64,000 nt of DNA from Aquificota bacterium (GCA_015486015.1 WFSL01000024.1:62001-126000), one strand, 5' to 3'. Positions 1 through 11,177 are shown, counted from the stretch's first letter. Made by a program: numbers and translations. Notes: generated from the letters alone by a model not told the origin.

Positions 1-4
1 CCAT
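1..4 (-). CDS. Possible start of a divergent gene (truncated at window edge)
   Basis: The reverse strand reads AAGGAGGAAGGTGG followed by ATG at positions 4-2, a good ribosome binding site with normal spacing. This suggests a gene running leftwards out of the window, divergent from nadE. Nothing can be said of its product. Confidence 0.3.
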
Positions 5-56
5 CCACCTTCCTCCTTCAGGTAGTATAAATGCCTATATAACATGAAAAATTCCT

Positions 57-84
57 TTGCAAAGGTGAAGTGTTCATCTATACT
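57..84 (+). promoter_or_regulatory. Candidate sigma-70 promoter of nadE
   Basis: TTGCAA (57-62), a 16 bp spacer, then TATACT (79-84). It places transcription start near 91, so the possible TTG start at 84 would be untranscribed and the ATG at 105 is favoured. Confidence 0.45.
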
Positions 85-104
85 TGCAACACAGGGAGAA
101 GGGG

Positions 105-1859
105 ATGAATAGGGCCATAAAACATCTGCGTATCGCCTTAGCTCAGGTGAACATCACCGTGGGTGACTTAGATGGAAACGTGCAGAAGATCCTTCAATAT
201 ACTCAAGAGGCTAAGGAGAAAGGGGCCCATATAGTGGCCTTTCCTGAGCTGGCAGTTCCAGGTTATCCTCCTGAGGACTTGCTTTTAAAACCTCAGTTTA
301 TAGAAGAGAACGTGGATGCCCTCTACCACCTGGCTGCCCAGGTGCAGGGTATTACGGTGGTGGTAGGTTACGTGGATGCCAGCGATGATATCTATAATGC
401 TGCCGCCATCATCCATGATGGGGAGGTGAAGGGGATATACAGGAAGATATTTCTCCCCAACTATGGGGTATTTGATGAAAATCGCTACTTTCAACAGGGG
501 AGGGAGACCCCTGTGTTTGTCATCAATGGGGCTGTAGTTGGGATAAACATTTGTGAGGACATCTGGTATGCAGAGGGACCTGTCTTAGCCCAGTGTCTGG
601 GGGGAGGGGCAGAGGTAATTATCAATATTTCTGGCTCCCCATTCCATGTGGGGAAGAGGGCCTTCCGTGAGAGGATGCTCTCGGTTAGGGCTTCTGACAA
701 TTGCGCCATTGTGGCCTATGCCAACCTGGTAGGGGGGCAGGATGAACTGGTTTTCGATGGGGGCTCCATGGTCTTTGACGAAACTGGTCACCTCCTGGCT
801 CAGGCCAAAATCTTCCACGAAGACCTCCTCGTTTTGGACCTGGATGTAGAGGCTGTATTTAGGACCCGGCTTCACGATCCCAGAAGGAGGAAAGAGAAGC
901 TTTCTTTCCCCACCCAGGTTCCCGTCATTCATATATCAGGGCCTTCTCCTGTTCCTCTCGCGCCCTTGGAAGAGAGGGAGACCAGAGAGGTGCTTTCCAA
1001 GGAAGAGGAGATTACCAGGGCCCTCATAGTGGGAACCCGAGACTATATTCGGAAAAACGGATTCAAAAAGGTTGTGATAGGCCTCTCGGGGGGCATAGAT
1101 TCCAGTCTGGTGGCGGCCATTGCTGTTGAAGCCTTGGGCCCTGAGAACGTCATCGGGGTCCTTATGCCTTCCCAGTACACCTCCCAGGCCAGCATCACTG
1201 ATGCCCTGGATCTTGCTAAGAATCTGGGCATCAAGACTTACATCCTTTCGATACAGGAGATTTTCGATAACTATAAGGAGGAACTCCGAAAGGAGGCCTT
1301 CAGAGGTTTGGGGGAAGATGTTACTGAAGAGAACATCCAGGCCAGGATCAGGGGTAACTTTCTTATGGCCCTGTCCAATAAGTTTGGCTGGATAGTGCTC
1401 ACTACAGGGAATAAGAGCGAAATGAGCTGTGGTTACGCTACTCTTTATGGGGATATGGCCGGGGGATTTGCTGTCATCAAAGATGTTTTCAAGACCACGG
1501 TCTATAAAATAGCAGAGCATGTAAATAAAAGGGCCAACAGAGAGATTATTCCTAAGAATATCTTTCTCAAACCCCCTTCAGCAGAGCTGAAACCTGACCA
1601 GACAGACCAAGATACACTTCCCCCTTATGATGTCCTCGATCCTATCTTGGAAGCCTATGTGGAGAAAGACAAGAGCTTTCAGGAGATTGTAGCCATGGGA
1701 TTTGATCCTTTCCTGGTGAGGAGGGTGATAAATATGGTGGACAGAAACGAATATAAGCGCCGTCAGGCCCCTCCCGGGATTAAGATCACTCCCAGGGCCT
1801 TTGGTAGGGACAGGAGGCTCCCCATAACTAACAGATACAAGCCATTCCACAAGGTGTAG
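105..1859 (+). CDS. nadE: Glutamine-dependent NAD+ synthetase
   Basis: Makes NAD+ from deamido-NAD+, ATP and glutamine in the cytoplasm. The N-terminal nitrilase-type amidase domain (about residues 8-260) shows the Glu-Lys-Cys triad in the contexts [19 protein letters not shown] and NICEDIWY. The C-terminal ATP pyrophosphatase domain carries the P-loop GLSGGIDSS near residue 330. At 584 residues it fits the two-domain bacterial type that draws ammonia from glutamine. An upstream in-frame TTG at 84 is rejected because it lies in the -10 box; the ATG at 105 has a GGGAGAA site 7 bases before it. It is followed by lpxC after 180 bp, which has its own promoter. Confidence 0.96.
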   Translation: MNRAIKHLRIALAQVNITVGDLDGNVQKILQYTQEAKEKGAHIVAFPELAVPGYPPEDLLLKPQFIEENVDALYHLAAQVQGITVVVGYVDASDDIYNAAAIIHDGEVKGIYRKIFLPNYGVFDENRYFQQGRETPVFVINGAVVGINICEDIWYAEGPVLAQCLGGGAEVIINISGSPFHVGKRAFRERMLSVRASDNCAIVAYANLVGGQDELVFDGGSMVFDETGHLLAQAKIFHEDLLVLDLDVEAVFRTRLHDPRRRKEKLSFPTQVPVIHISGPSPVPLAPLEERETREVLSKEEEITRALIVGTRDYIRKNGFKKVVIGLSGGIDSSLVAAIAVEALGPENVIGVLMPSQYTSQASITDALDLAKNLGIKTYILSIQEIFDNYKEELRKEAFRGLGEDVTEENIQARIRGNFLMALSNKFGWIVLTTGNKSEMSCGYATLYGDMAGGFAVIKDVFKTTVYKIAEHVNKRANREIIPKNIFLKPPSAELKPDQTDQDTLPPYDVLDPILEAYVEKDKSFQEIVAMGFDPFLVRRVINMVDRNEYKRRQAPPGIKITPRAFGRDRRLPITNRYKPFHKV

Positions 1860-1983
1860 GTGGCTGGTTAGTAGGGCGCTCTCAATTGAAAAGCCGTTAG
1901 AAATCTGAGACTTTTGCAGGGTATGGTTAAAGATGTGCACTCTTTGACACATTTTTGAGGGGGTGTGTATGGAACTTTCCACA

Positions 1984-2011
1984 TTTACAAGGGGTTTGAT
2001 GCTTATATAAT
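1984..2011 (+). promoter_or_regulatory. Strong candidate sigma-70 promoter of lpxC
   Basis: TTTACA (1984-1989), a 16 bp spacer and a perfect TATAAT (2006-2011), about 30 bp before the lpxC start. Confidence 0.6.
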
Positions 2012-2040
2012 GGGGCGAGAAAAGAGAGAGGAGGAGGCCC

Positions 2041-2901
2041 TTGAGGTATCCATGTGGGAGGCAGAGGACTCTGGCAAGGGAAGTGGAAATCAGGGGCTAT
2101 GGGCTTCATACAGGTAGACCATCCAGTATAAGGATCAGACCTGCTCCTGTGGATACGGGGATAGTGTTTGTAAGAGGGGACATAGAGATCCCTGCTCACT
2201 ATCGTTGGGTGGTGGAGGTTTCAAGGGCCACCAATTTGGGGAGGGAAGGTGTAACCATCAGGACCGTGGAGCATCTTCTCTCTGCCTTTGCTGGCATGGG
2301 AATAGACAATGCGTATGTGGAGGTGAGAGGGGGAGAAGAGATTCCAGGTTTGGATGGGAGCTCAAGGGTCTTTGTTCAAGAGATGACTGATGCAGGTGTG
2401 GTGGAGCAGGAAAAGTCGAGGAGGTGCTGTAAGGTAGTGGAGCACTTCAGATTTGAAAGGGAGGATGGGAGTTTCGTAGAGGTCTCTCCTAATGGTGGAG
2501 GCTTCAAGGCCTGCTGTACCATTCAATATAATCACCCATACCTCGACTTTCAAAGTACCGTCTTTGAGTATGATCCGGGGTATTATTCAGAGGAGGTAGC
2601 TCCTGCCAGAACTTACTGCTTCTATGAGGAGATTGCTCACCTCTTAAAGAAGGGGTTGGGTAGGGGGGGAAACATTCACAATGCCGTGGTGATTGGCGCA
2701 GAGGGGGTCCTCAATGGTCCTGCACGCTTCGAAGATGAGCCTGTGCGCCACAAGCTCCTGGATCTCCTGGGGGACATGAAACTCCTTGGATCTCCCATAA
2801 TGGGGGAGGTCAGAGCCTATAAGGCAGGGCACTCTATGCATCTCAGGTTTTTGGAGGCCTTTGTGGGTAGCAGGGCCTATCTCTGGGTAGATGGAAAGTA
2901 G
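2041..2901 (+). CDS. lpxC: UDP-3-O-acyl-N-acetylglucosamine deacetylase
   Basis: Zinc amidase for the first committed step of lipid A synthesis. The zinc ligands are visible as His in TVEHLLSA and His/Asp in HKLLDLLGD; the catalytic His is in the GHSMHL segment near the C-terminus. Length (286 aa) is slightly below the usual 300-310 and covers both repeat domains. The start is TTG: GAGGAGG sits just upstream with correct spacing, and the nearby ATG at 2052 is out of frame. It stands alone, tail to tail with the alcohol dehydrogenase gene. It shows that the organism makes lipid A. Confidence 0.96.
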   Translation: MRYPCGRQRTLAREVEIRGYGLHTGRPSSIRIRPAPVDTGIVFVRGDIEIPAHYRWVVEVSRATNLGREGVTIRTVEHLLSAFAGMGIDNAYVEVRGGEEIPGLDGSSRVFVQEMTDAGVVEQEKSRRCCKVVEHFRFEREDGSFVEVSPNGGGFKACCTIQYNHPYLDFQSTVFEYDPGYYSEEVAPARTYCFYEEIAHLLKKGLGRGGNIHNAVVIGAEGVLNGPARFEDEPVRHKLLDLLGDMKLLGSPIMGEVRAYKAGHSMHLRFLEAFVGSRAYLWVDGK

Positions 2902-2949
2902 TATTAGCTTTGTCCCCTTGGACTACTCGGCGACTGCCATTTTAAGTAT

Positions 2950-4092
2950 TTAGTTTTCTGCCAAAGTGTTCAGCAGTATTATGAGATCTTCTTCCTTCGG
3001 GGTCTTGGGGAGTGCTTCCATCACACTCCTTCTGGACATGACCAAATGGACCATTGTGTCTTGCCATTCTTCTTTGTATCCTACCTCAGCAAGGCTGATA
3101 GGTTGACCCAATCCTGAGAGCCAGTTTCTCAACCATGGCAAGAGACTGGGAAGCTCAATTTGAGCCTTCAGTGCGACTTCTCTCATCTTCTCTTGAATGT
3201 GTTCCCCATAGAACTCCAGCACAGGAGCCATAAAAAGGGCCATGGTGGAACCATGGGGTATCCCGGTAAATGCGGCCAAGGCATGTCCCAGTTGATGGAT
3301 GAGACCTGCCCCGGCAGATGCGATGGCCATGCCCCCCAGGAGGCTGGCGAGCATCACCCTTTCCCTCGCTTCAATATCCTCCCCTTTTGACACAGCCTGA
3401 GGCAGGTAGGAGAAGATGAGTTCTATGCCCTTTAAGGCGATGGCATCGGATATAGGAGTGGCCCTTTTTGAGAGGAAGGCCTCCAAACAGTGCGAGAGTG
3501 CGTCTATACCTGCTCTTGCTGTCAGGTCAGGTGGACAAGATAGGGTGAGTAGGGGGTCATTTAGTGCAAACCTTGGGAAGCTCAGCCTACTTACCACGGG
3601 GGCCTTCTTAGGTATCTTTGGATCTATTATGACGGAGTAAGGGGTGACCTCTGAGCCCGATCCACTGGTGGTGGGAATGGCAATGTAAGGGACCCCTGCT
3701 CTGGGGAAGGGTTCGTATTCACCAATGATAGCACTGGGGTCTTTGGGGTTCATGAGGAGCATAGAGGTCAGCTTTGCCACGTCCAAGGGACTCCCCCCTC
3801 CTACGCCTATTATTATGTGGGGACATACCCCTCTGGCAAAGGCAAGGGTATCCAGCACGGCTTCGACCGTTGGCTCTGGCGGGACCTTGTAATAGAAGGA
3901 AACGCTCTTGCGTGCCTCTTCTACCAGTTCCCCGATCCGTTCGCCCAGGCCCGATTCCTTCACGTGATGGCGTCCTGAAACAACCAGGACCCTTCGCGCA
4001 TCTGGATACTCTTGGAGGAGATCCTTCAGCCGTTCTATCGTTCCTATCCCGAATATCACAGTGGTAGGTAAATGATACTCCCAGGTTCTCAA
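2950..4092 (-). CDS. Iron-containing alcohol dehydrogenase
   Basis: Member of the Fe-dependent (group III) alcohol dehydrogenase family, NAD(P)H-linked alcohol/aldehyde oxidoreductases. The nucleotide-binding GGGSPLDVAK is near residue 100. Metal-binding Asp/His residues lie in GIDALSHCLEAF, HQLGHALAAFTGIPHG and following. Length 380 is normal. Its start overlaps the stop of the upstream sigma factor gene by 4 bp (ATGA), so it is the last gene of the heat-shock cluster. The substrate cannot be told from sequence; the position suggests a stress-linked aldehyde or alcohol role, which is inference. Confidence 0.9.
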   Translation of the reverse strand: MRTWEYHLPTTVIFGIGTIERLKDLLQEYPDARRVLVVSGRHHVKESGLGERIGELVEEARKSVSFYYKVPPEPTVEAVLDTLAFARGVCPHIIIGVGGGSPLDVAKLTSMLLMNPKDPSAIIGEYEPFPRAGVPYIAIPTTSGSGSEVTPYSVIIDPKIPKKAPVVSRLSFPRFALNDPLLTLSCPPDLTARAGIDALSHCLEAFLSKRATPISDAIALKGIELIFSYLPQAVSKGEDIEARERVMLASLLGGMAIASAGAGLIHQLGHALAAFTGIPHGSTMALFMAPVLEFYGEHIQEKMREVALKAQIELPSLLPWLRNWLSGLGQPISLAEVGYKEEWQDTMVHLVMSRRSVMEALPKTPKEEDLIILLNTLAEN

Positions 4093-5066
4093 TTGAGATA
4101 ATCCTCCAGCTTCCTGGACTGTGCCATCTTTTTTAGCTTTTCCAGCGCCCTGGTCTCAAGTTGTCGGACCCTCTCTCGGCTGATACCCATCATTCTGCCC
4201 ACCTCCTCTAAGGTCATGGACTTCTCTGTGTCTAATCCGAAGCGGCATCGGAGGATGAGGGCCTCACGAGCTGGCAACTCCTTTAGGAGGTCCTGAACTT
4301 GGGCAGAAAGGGACCACTTGAGCATTTGCTCTTCGGTGCTCAGCATCTTCTCTTCCTCCATGAGGTCTAAGAAGGTGGTATCCTCATCGTCTTCCCTGTT
4401 GATAGGGGATTCCAGAGAAAGGTGGATACGGGCAACCCTCAAGATGTCTTCCATATCTTTGGGGTCCATCTCTAAGGTCTCCGCCAGTTCCTCAATCCTG
4501 GGCTCCCTCCCCAGTTTCTGGGTGAGCTCTTCGAACTTGTTTCTTATGCGCAGAAGTACCCCTGCCTGCTTAAGGGGTAGCCGTACCGCTCCTGATTGCT
4601 CAGCCAGGGCCTGCATAATGGCCTGTTTGATCCACCATACTGCATAAGAGATGAACTTGACGCCCCTGTCGGGGTCGAACCGTTTGGCTGCCTGGATGAG
4701 TCCCAGGTTCCCCTCATTAATGAGGTCCATGATGGGTATCCCGTACCCCTTATACCTGCTGGCCACAGAGACTACGAAGCGAAGATTGGACTCTATCAGC
4801 TTTCGCAAGGCTTGCCTATCGCCCTCTCTTGCCCTTTTTGCTAGCTCAATCTCCTCTTCCCTGGTGAGTATTGGATAATTACTGATCTTCTTTATGTAGC
4901 TATTAAACGCCTCCTCGGGAGTTACTTTAAACTCCTCAATAAGCTCCAAAGGCTCCTCTCTATCCTCTGGTTTTTCCTTCAAGAGGATGTCCGGGGAGGT
5001 ACGTCGGAGGGCCTCCCCCCTCTTTTCTCGTACCTCTCCCTTTTTGTTCTTTCCTGCTAATGCCAT
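4089..5066 (-). CDS. Group 2 sigma-70 family RNA polymerase sigma factor (RpoS-like)
   Basis: Alternative primary-type sigma factor, 325 aa. Region 1.2 begins near residue 53, and region 2 has NLRFVVSVA, DLINEGNLGLIQAAKRFD and YAVWWIKQAI. Region 3 includes VRLPLKQ, and region 4 ends with the helix-turn-helix SRERVRQLETRALEKL. Region 1.1 and the large insert of RpoD are absent; the real RpoD lies at 15695-17446. The RpoH box is not recognisable, so this is closer to stationary-phase/stress group 2 sigmas. It starts 3 bp after the clpB stop and overlaps the following alcohol dehydrogenase by 4 bp, so it is co-transcribed with chaperone genes. Confidence 0.9.
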   Translation of the reverse strand: MALAGKNKKGEVREKRGEALRRTSPDILLKEKPEDREEPLELIEEFKVTPEEAFNSYIKKISNYPILTREEEIELAKRAREGDRQALRKLIESNLRFVVSVASRYKGYGIPIMDLINEGNLGLIQAAKRFDPDRGVKFISYAVWWIKQAIMQALAEQSGAVRLPLKQAGVLLRIRNKFEELTQKLGREPRIEELAETLEMDPKDMEDILRVARIHLSLESPINREDDEDTTFLDLMEEEKMLSTEEQMLKWSLSAQVQDLLKELPAREALILRCRFGLDTEKSMTLEEVGRMMGISRERVRQLETRALEKLKKMAQSRKLEDYLN

Positions 5067-5069
5067 GTT

Positions 5070-7712
5070 TCACACCACCTCACCCTCCAGCACCTCCTCC
5101 ACCTCCTCGGGGTGAAAGACGATTTCGTCTCCAATCTTCTTGACATGCACTACCTCTCCGGGCTTCACTTCTCCCTTGAGTATCGAGCGAGCCAGTGGAT
5201 TTTCAATATGTTTCTGGATGGCCCTTCTTAAAGGTCTGGCCCCATACTGAGGATCAAACCCTACCTCTACCAAAAATTCTTTTACCTCTGAATCCAGGTG
5301 TATGTCAATCTTTCTGTCAGAGAGGCGCTTTCTGAGCTTATCTATGAGGAGATCCACAATGTGACGCATATGCTCCTTGTCCAGGGAATGGAACACGATG
5401 ATCTCGTCAATCCTGTTCAGAAACTCAGGTCTAAAGTGGACGCGAAGTTCCTGGAGCACTTTTCCCTTCATGTGCTGGTACTCTATCTCGTGTTCTTCGC
5501 TACCATACGGGGCCCTGGGCGCTGTGATAAACTCACTTCCTACGTTGGAGGTCATAATGATCACCGTGTTCTTAAAAGAGACCAGGTTGCCCTTTGAGTC
5601 GGTGAGCCTTCCGTCCTCCAGGATTTGGAGAAGGATGTTGAAGACCTCAGGATGTGCCTTCTCAATCTCATCCAAAAGTACTACGGAATACGGCCTTCTG
5701 CGGACCGCCTCCGTGAGCTGGCCTCCTTCCTCGTGGCCTACATACCCTGGGGGTGCCCCGATGAGCCTGGCCACAGAGTGGCGCTCCATATACTCACTCA
5801 TGTCCAAGCGCACCATAGCGGCTTCATCGTCAAAGAGGAACTCGGCGAGGGCACGTGCCAGTTCCGTCTTTCCCACCCCCGTAGGTCCCAGGAAGAGGAA
5901 TGAAGCCAGGGGCCTGTTTGGGTCTGCAAGGCCTGCCCTGGCCCTGCGAATGGCCTCGGACACAGCCCTTACGGCTACATCCTGCCCAATAACCCGTTTG
6001 TGGATTGCCTCCTCCATGTGAATGAGCTTTTCTGCTTCTTCCTGGAGCAGTTTAGAGACGGGAATGCCTGTCCATTTGGAGATAATTTCTGCAATATCCT
6101 CCTCTGTTACCTCCTCCTTCAACATAGACCCGTGGCTCTGGATTTCCCTTAGACGACTTGTCTCTTCCTCTAAGTTTTTCTGTAGCTGTACCAGGGTATC
6201 GTACTTGAGGCGTGCAGCCTGTTCCAGATCCCCTGTCCTTTCGGCCTTCTCTAAGGCCAGACGGGTGCCATCTATCTCCTCCTTGATCTGGCGTATCTTC
6301 TGGATTACCTCCTTCTCTGCGAGCCACTGGGCCTTGAGCTCTTCGTATTTGTCCTTGAGGTGCCCTATCTCTTCTTCGATCTTGCGGAGGCGCTCTCTTG
6401 CAGCGGGGTTATCTTCCCGCTTTACTACCTGCCTCTCTATCTCCAACTGCCTTATCTTTCTGTCCAGTTCGTCTAACTCTGCTGGCATGGAATCGATCTC
6501 CATTCTCAGCTTTGCCGCTGCTTCGTCTATGAGGTCGATGGCCTTATCCGGTAGCCTCCGGTCTGTAAGATACCTGTTGGAGAGGTAAGCCGCCGCCACC
6601 AGAGCAGAGTCTGATATCTTCACCCCATGGTGGATCTCGTATTTCTCCTTTACCCCCCTAAGGATAGAGACCGTATCCTCCACGTTGGGTTCTGTGACCA
6701 GTACCGGCTGGAAGCGCCTCTCCAAGGCAGGGTCTTTTTCTATGTACTTCCTGTATTCCTCTATAGTAGTGGCACCAATGCAATGGAGCTCTCCCCTTGC
6801 CAAGGCAGGCTTCAGAAGGTTTGAGGCATCCATGGCCCCCTCTGCAGCCCCTGCCCCCACCACAGTATGGATCTCGTCTATGAACAGGATTATGCGTCCT
6901 TCTGATTCTTGAATCTCCTTCAATACGGCCTTGAGGCGATCCTCGAACTCACCTCTGTACTTGGCCCCGGCAATGAGGGCACCCATATCCAAGGCCAAGA
7001 GTGACTTGTCTTGGAGGGTGATGGGTACATCTCCTGCAGAGATCCTCTGGGCAAGGCCCTCTACAATGGCTGTCTTGCCCACCCCTGCATCTCCTATGAG
7101 GCATGGATTGTTCTTACGCCTGCGGCACAGGATATGGATCACCCGCCTGATCTCCTCATCCCTCCCGATCACAGGATCCAGTTTTCCCTTTCTGGCCAGA
7201 TCTGTGAGATCCATGCAGTATCTTTTCAGGGCTTGGTACTTCTCTTCAGGCATTTGATCCGTCACCCTGTGGGGGCCCCTCACCTCTGCGAGGGCCTTCA
7301 TGAAGCTCTCCCTCTCCACCCCATGGGAGGCCAAAATGTCATGGACATAAGAGTCTTTCTCTCCTAATAGAGCAGCGAGGATGTGTTCTGTGCTTACATA
7401 TTCGTCCTTTAGCCCCTCTGCCTCTTTCAATGCCCGATCCAGTACCCTCTTGCACCTCGGGGAGATGTATACCTCTGTTGCCCCTCCTACCTTTGGGTAT
7501 TTCTGAAGTGCTTCCCTGGTGAGCTTTCTGATGTGACCTATATCCAGCCCCATCTTTTGAAGGAGGGGGAGTACCACACCCTCCTTTTGCTCCAAGAGGG
7601 CATAGAAGAGGTGCTCAGGTTCTATCTGCTGGTGTTCAAATTCCTGGGCCAGGCTGTAAGCCCGCCTTATAGCCTCCTGGGCTTTTATTGTGAATTTCTC
7701 TATGTTAATCAT
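5070..7712 (-). CDS. clpB: ATP-dependent disaggregase ClpB
   Basis: Hsp100 unfoldase that rescues aggregated protein with DnaK/DnaJ. It has an N-terminal Clp repeat domain (1-150), AAA1 with Walker [14 protein letters not shown] near residue 205, a long Glu/Arg/Lys-rich coiled-coil middle domain (about 405-535), and AAA2 with [15 protein letters not shown] near 605. 880 aa fits ClpB. An in-frame GTG at 7721 is rejected: it would sit inside the ribosome binding site AAGGAGGTGACC, which is ideally spaced for the ATG at 7712. It lies downstream of hspR after about 100 AT-rich bases that may hold an extra promoter, and the sigma factor follows after 3 bp. Confidence 0.97.
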   Translation of the reverse strand: MINIEKFTIKAQEAIRRAYSLAQEFEHQQIEPEHLFYALLEQKEGVVLPLLQKMGLDIGHIRKLTREALQKYPKVGGATEVYISPRCKRVLDRALKEAEGLKDEYVSTEHILAALLGEKDSYVHDILASHGVERESFMKALAEVRGPHRVTDQMPEEKYQALKRYCMDLTDLARKGKLDPVIGRDEEIRRVIHILCRRRKNNPCLIGDAGVGKTAIVEGLAQRISAGDVPITLQDKSLLALDMGALIAGAKYRGEFEDRLKAVLKEIQESEGRIILFIDEIHTVVGAGAAEGAMDASNLLKPALARGELHCIGATTIEEYRKYIEKDPALERRFQPVLVTEPNVEDTVSILRGVKEKYEIHHGVKISDSALVAAAYLSNRYLTDRRLPDKAIDLIDEAAAKLRMEIDSMPAELDELDRKIRQLEIERQVVKREDNPAARERLRKIEEEIGHLKDKYEELKAQWLAEKEVIQKIRQIKEEIDGTRLALEKAERTGDLEQAARLKYDTLVQLQKNLEEETSRLREIQSHGSMLKEEVTEEDIAEIISKWTGIPVSKLLQEEAEKLIHMEEAIHKRVIGQDVAVRAVSEAIRRARAGLADPNRPLASFLFLGPTGVGKTELARALAEFLFDDEAAMVRLDMSEYMERHSVARLIGAPPGYVGHEEGGQLTEAVRRRPYSVVLLDEIEKAHPEVFNILLQILEDGRLTDSKGNLVSFKNTVIIMTSNVGSEFITAPRAPYGSEEHEIEYQHMKGKVLQELRVHFRPEFLNRIDEIIVFHSLDKEHMRHIVDLLIDKLRKRLSDRKIDIHLDSEVKEFLVEVGFDPQYGARPLRRAIQKHIENPLARSILKGEVKPGEVVHVKKIGDEIVFHPEEVEEVLEGEVV

Positions 7713-7734
7713 TTTGGTCACCTCCTTGCCTATT

Positions 7735-7785
7735 CTCCTGCATCAGATAATATAATATTTCGCTCATAAAATTTGAATATAATAT
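7735..7785 (-). promoter_or_regulatory. Possible clpB promoter in AT-rich leader
   Basis: The reverse strand reads TTCAAA, 17 bp, TATATT in an AT-rich stretch between hspR and clpB. The -35 match is weak. An imperfect TTGAA/TTCAA inverted repeat with a 16-base spacer lies just upstream; its spacing does not fit a HAIR operator. Confidence 0.3.
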
Positions 7786-7810
7786 ACTAAAATTTCAAGG
7801 TCGGCGGAAG

Positions 7811-8206
7811 CTATTTTCCTTTTTCTTGGATCCTTACCTTTACCATATAGGAGGGAGCTACCTTGACCAGGGCAGTAGGGCTTTCTTCCCTGAGGCGCTC
7901 TATCTCAACCTCCATGTACTTTCCCAGGATAGCAGCCAGCCTCTCAATCTCCTGCTGGAGCTCTTCAATCTGCTCCCTGAGGCGGAGGATCACTTCCACT
8001 CCTGCCAAATTGATCCCCATCTCCCTCGTGAGGGTGAGGATGGTGCGGAGGCGATCCACATCATCTTGGGAGTAAAGTCTCGTATTTCCTTCTGTCCTCG
8101 CAGGCTTAATGAGCCCCTCCCTTTCATAGAGGCGGAGGGTTTGGGGATGTATGTTGAACATCTTTGCCACCGTGGATATGAGATACAGCGGTCTGTCCCT
8201 CTCCAT
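7811..8206 (-). CDS. hspR: MerR-family heat-shock repressor HspR
   Basis: Transcriptional repressor of dnaK/clpB operons that uses DnaK as co-repressor in the known systems. The N-terminal winged-helix MerR domain reads YLISTVAKMFNIHPQTLRLYE then GLIKP and NTRLYSQDDVDRL (residues 7-55). A coiled coil (70-105) follows. 131 aa is the family's usual size and no metal-sensing Cys are present. The start has GGGAGGT four bases upstream. It is placed between a cbpA-type dnaJ and clpB, as in actinobacterial and epsilonproteobacterial HspR loci. The likely operator is the HAIR-like repeat upstream of dnaK. Confidence 0.93.
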   Translation of the reverse strand: MERDRPLYLISTVAKMFNIHPQTLRLYEREGLIKPARTEGNTRLYSQDDVDRLRTILTLTREMGINLAGVEVILRLREQIEELQQEIERLAAILGKYMEVEIERLREESPTALVKVAPSYMVKVRIQEKGK

Positions 8207-8228
8207 TTTTACCTCCCCTCGAAGCTCT

Positions 8229-9197
8229 TCATCTGGAGTACCTCCGCAACACCTCTTCCCTTGGATTTTCTCCCCTTCTCATTTGGGCCAGTTCCCTTAT
8301 GAGCTGGATTTCTCTACCATTGAGATTTCTGGGGGTTGTTGTCTTTACCTCTACGTAAAGGTCTCCTCTTCCTCCCTCCTTTAGACGTGGCATTCCCTTG
8401 CCCTTGAGGCGGAACTTTTGGCCGCTCTGTGTCCCCGGGGGGACCCTCATCTTAACCACACCGTTTAGGGTGGGAATCTCTATTTCCCCTCCGAGGGCTG
8501 CTTCCCAGAATGTGATGGGTATTTGACAGTATAGGTTATCCCCCCTCCTCTCGAAGAAGGCATGGGGCTTGACCCGAGTGATGATGAATAGGTCTCCGTC
8601 TTTCCCCCCTTGCAATCCCGGTTGGCCCTTTCCAGCCACCCTCACACGTGTGCCTGTGTCCACCCCTGGTGGAATTTTGACCTTTACCCTTTCTATCTTT
8701 CCCCCCCTGTTGAGGGAAATCTCGGTGGTCACTCCCTTGTAAGCATCCTCCAGTGAAAGCTCCATGTGATATTCTATGTTTTTACCCCTACGACCACCTG
8801 GGGGTTCTTCCCTCCAGGCCGTTTTCCTTCTCCTTCCAAAGACCTGGGAGAAGAGATCACCTAAGTCAAAGCCTCCCATTTCAAAGTGGAAGCCCCTTCC
8901 CGTTCCGCCTATGTCTCCAAAGTCGAAATGGAAGTCCTGGAAGTCGAAGCCCGGCCCCTCTCCTGGGCCTGTAAAGGCTGCATGCCCCATCTGATCATAG
9001 GCCCGGCGCTTTTCAGGGTCAGATAAGACCTGATAAGCCTCAGAGATCTCCTTAAATCTCTCTTCTGCCTCTTTGTTCCCAGGGTTTACGTCGGGGTGGT
9101 ATTTCCTGGCAAGCCTCCGGTATGCCTTTTTGATCTCCTCTTCGGAGGCGTTCCTGCTCACACCAAGTATTTCATAATAATCTTTCTTCTGAACCAT
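8229..9197 (-). CDS. cbpA: DnaJ/CbpA-type co-chaperone
   Basis: Hsp40 that stimulates DnaK ATPase activity and delivers substrates. The J domain covers residues 3-70 with the HPD motif in [11 protein letters not shown] Gly/Phe-rich linker (75-135) and two C-terminal beta domains follow (from about 145). The four CxxCxGxG zinc repeats of DnaJ are missing, making this a class B (CbpA/DnaJ2) protein of 322 aa. It lies between dnaK and hspR, with only short gaps. No grpE is present in the cluster. Confidence 0.93.
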   Translation of the reverse strand: MVQKKDYYEILGVSRNASEEEIKKAYRRLARKYHPDVNPGNKEAEERFKEISEAYQVLSDPEKRRAYDQMGHAAFTGPGEGPGFDFQDFHFDFGDIGGTGRGFHFEMGGFDLGDLFSQVFGRRRKTAWREEPPGGRRGKNIEYHMELSLEDAYKGVTTEISLNRGGKIERVKVKIPPGVDTGTRVRVAGKGQPGLQGGKDGDLFIITRVKPHAFFERRGDNLYCQIPITFWEAALGGEIEIPTLNGVVKMRVPPGTQSGQKFRLKGKGMPRLKEGGRGDLYVEVKTTTPRNLNGREIQLIRELAQMRRGENPREEVLRRYSR

Positions 9198-9242
9198 GCA
9201 TCCACCCCGTCTGTCTTGCTGAGGGGCGGATTATCCCGCCCC

Positions 9243-11177
9243 TCACTTCTTCTCTTCGAAGTCTGCGTCTACTACCTCGCCCTCTTCTACCTTTTCTCCT
9301 TGCCCTGATGTCTCTCCACTGGTGCCTCCGGCACTGCTGGCCTGTGCCTGTTGCTGGTAGAGGGCTTGGGCAATCTTGTGGGAGATGCCGGTGATCTCCT
9401 CGGTTGTCCTCCTGAGGTCTGCAAGTACAGCATCTATTTTAGAGGGATCCTGTATGGAGGCACTCTCTTCTAAGGTCTTCTTCGCCTTGGAAAGCATCTC
9501 CTCTGCAGTATGAAGGTCTGAGACTGGAATCTTCTCTCTGTTTTCTTGGATGGTCTTTTCTATGGTGTAAACGAGGCCATCTAATTGGTTCCTTGCCTCT
9601 ATCACCTCTTTGCGCTTTCTGTCTTCTTCTGCGTGCTTTTCGGCCTCTCTCACCATCTGATCTATCTCCTCCTGTGAGAGGCCGCTGCTGGCTGTTATGG
9701 TCACCTTTTGTTCTTTTCCTGTGGCCATATCCTTAGCAGAGACGTGGAGGATGCCGTCGGCGTCTATGTCGAATGTGACCTCGATCTTGGGTACACCTCT
9801 GGGGGCAGGAGGTATCCCGTCCAAGTGAAACCGGGCCAGGGTCCTATTGTCCCTGGCCATGGGCCGCTCACCCTGAAGCACGTGTATCTCTACGCTGGTT
9901 TGATTGTCCGTGGCTGTGGTGAAGATCTCAGCCTTCCTTGTGGGGATAGTGGTATTTCTGGGGATGAGTACCGTGCTAACACCCCCTAATGTCTCGATGC
10001 CTAATGAAAGAGGTGTGACATCGAGTAAGAGGATATCCTTCACCTCCCCAGTGAGAACACCTGCCTGGACCGCTGCCCCCAGGGCCACAGCTTCATCGGG
10101 ATTGATATCCTTTCTGGGTTCTTTACCGAATATCTCCTTCACCTTTCGCTGCACTGCGGGTATTCGAGTAGAACCCCCTACCAGGATTACCTCGTCGATG
10201 TCAGCTGGTGTGAGTTCTGCATCCTTCAGCGCCTGATGACAAGGTTCCACGGTGCGCTCTATGAGGTCTGCCACTAAGGCCTCAAACTTGGCCCTGGTCA
10301 GCTTCATAAGAAGATGTTTTGGGCCGCTGGCATCGGCTGTGATGAAGGGGAGATTGATCTCCGTCTCCATCACTGAAGAGAGCTCGCACTTGGCTTTCTC
10401 TGCCGCCTCTTTGAGCCTTTGCATGGCCATGGGGTCCTTGGAGAGGTCAATACCCTGTTCCTTCTTGAATTCGTCGATAATCCAATCAATGATACGTTGA
10501 TCAAAGTTATCACCCCCAAGGTGGGTATCGCCATTGACGGCCTTCACCTCGAATACACCTTCACCGACCTCAAGGATAGAGATGTCAAAGGTACCCCCTC
10601 CCAGGTCATACACGGCGATTTTCCCACCCTTCTTCTTGTCCAATCCATAGGCCAAGGCGGAGGCAGTGGGTTCGTTGACCAACCGGAGCACTTCCAAACC
10701 TGCAATCTGACCAGCATCCTTGGTGGCCTTCCTCTGTGAGTCGTTAAAGTATGCAGGGACAGTAATAACGGCCTTCTCTACCTTTTCTCCTAAGTAGGCC
10801 TCTGCCGCCTCTTTGAGCTTTCTCAAGACCATGGCAGAGATCTCCGGCGGAGAATAGAGCTTTTTAGCTACGTCCACCCTCACATCACCGTGGGGTCCCT
10901 TAGCCACTTTGTAGGGCACCATCTTTATCTCTTCATGCACTTCTTCAAAGCGGCGCCCCATGAACCTTTTTATAGAGAACACGGTGTTTTCTGGATTTGT
11001 TACCGCCTGCCTCTTGGCCACCTGACCCACCAGGATCTCCCCATCCTTGGTGAAGGCCACTACAGATGGGGTGGTCCTTCCCCCCTCCTGATTGGGTATC
11101 ACGCGGGGCTCACTCCCCTCCATTACGGCGACCACAGAGTTGGTGGTACCAAGATCAATACCTATCACCTTGCCCAT
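9243..11177 (-). CDS. dnaK: Chaperone DnaK (Hsp70)
   Basis: ATP-driven Hsp70. It has the ATPase domain with [13 protein letters not shown] at the N-terminus, [17 protein letters not shown] near 195 and [13 protein letters not shown] near 335. The substrate domain follows ([16 protein letters not shown]), then a helical lid and a Glu-rich acidic tail ending in [10 protein letters not shown]. 644 aa is typical. The AGGAGG site lies 8 bases before the ATG. It is the first gene of the dnaK-cbpA-hspR-clpB cluster and is preceded by a near-consensus promoter that overlaps a HAIR-like inverted repeat, so HspR repression is likely. Confidence 0.98.
   Translation of the reverse strand: MGKVIGIDLGTTNSVVAVMEGSEPRVIPNQEGGRTTPSVVAFTKDGEILVGQVAKRQAVTNPENTVFSIKRFMGRRFEEVHEEIKMVPYKVAKGPHGDVRVDVAKKLYSPPEISAMVLRKLKEAAEAYLGEKVEKAVITVPAYFNDSQRKATKDAGQIAGLEVLRLVNEPTASALAYGLDKKKGGKIAVYDLGGGTFDISILEVGEGVFEVKAVNGDTHLGGDNFDQRIIDWIIDEFKKEQGIDLSKDPMAMQRLKEAAEKAKCELSSVMETEINLPFITADASGPKHLLMKLTRAKFEALVADLIERTVEPCHQALKDAELTPADIDEVILVGGSTRIPAVQRKVKEIFGKEPRKDINPDEAVALGAAVQAGVLTGEVKDILLLDVTPLSLGIETLGGVSTVLIPRNTTIPTRKAEIFTTATDNQTSVEIHVLQGERPMARDNRTLARFHLDGIPPAPRGVPKIEVTFDIDADGILHVSAKDMATGKEQKVTITASSGLSQEEIDQMVREAEKHAEEDRKRKEVIEARNQLDGLVYTIEKTIQENREKIPVSDLHTAEEMLSKAKKTLEESASIQDPSKIDAVLADLRRTTEEITGISHKIAQALYQQQAQASSAGGTSGETSGQGEKVEEGEVVDADFEEKK

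Noticed and set aside
936-1520. A 194-codon minus-strand frame inside nadE
   Set aside because: It lies fully antisense to the conserved ATP pyrophosphatase domain of nadE and shows no family features.
5377-6588. Long Ser-rich plus-strand frames opposite clpB
   Set aside because: Low-complexity Ser/Arg composition is what the antisense of Glu/Arg-rich helical coding DNA gives; clpB is certain.
7760-7800. A second HAIR operator upstream of clpB
   Set aside because: TTGAA and TTCAA are there in inverted orientation, but the spacing (16 bases) does not fit the HAIR N7 layout.
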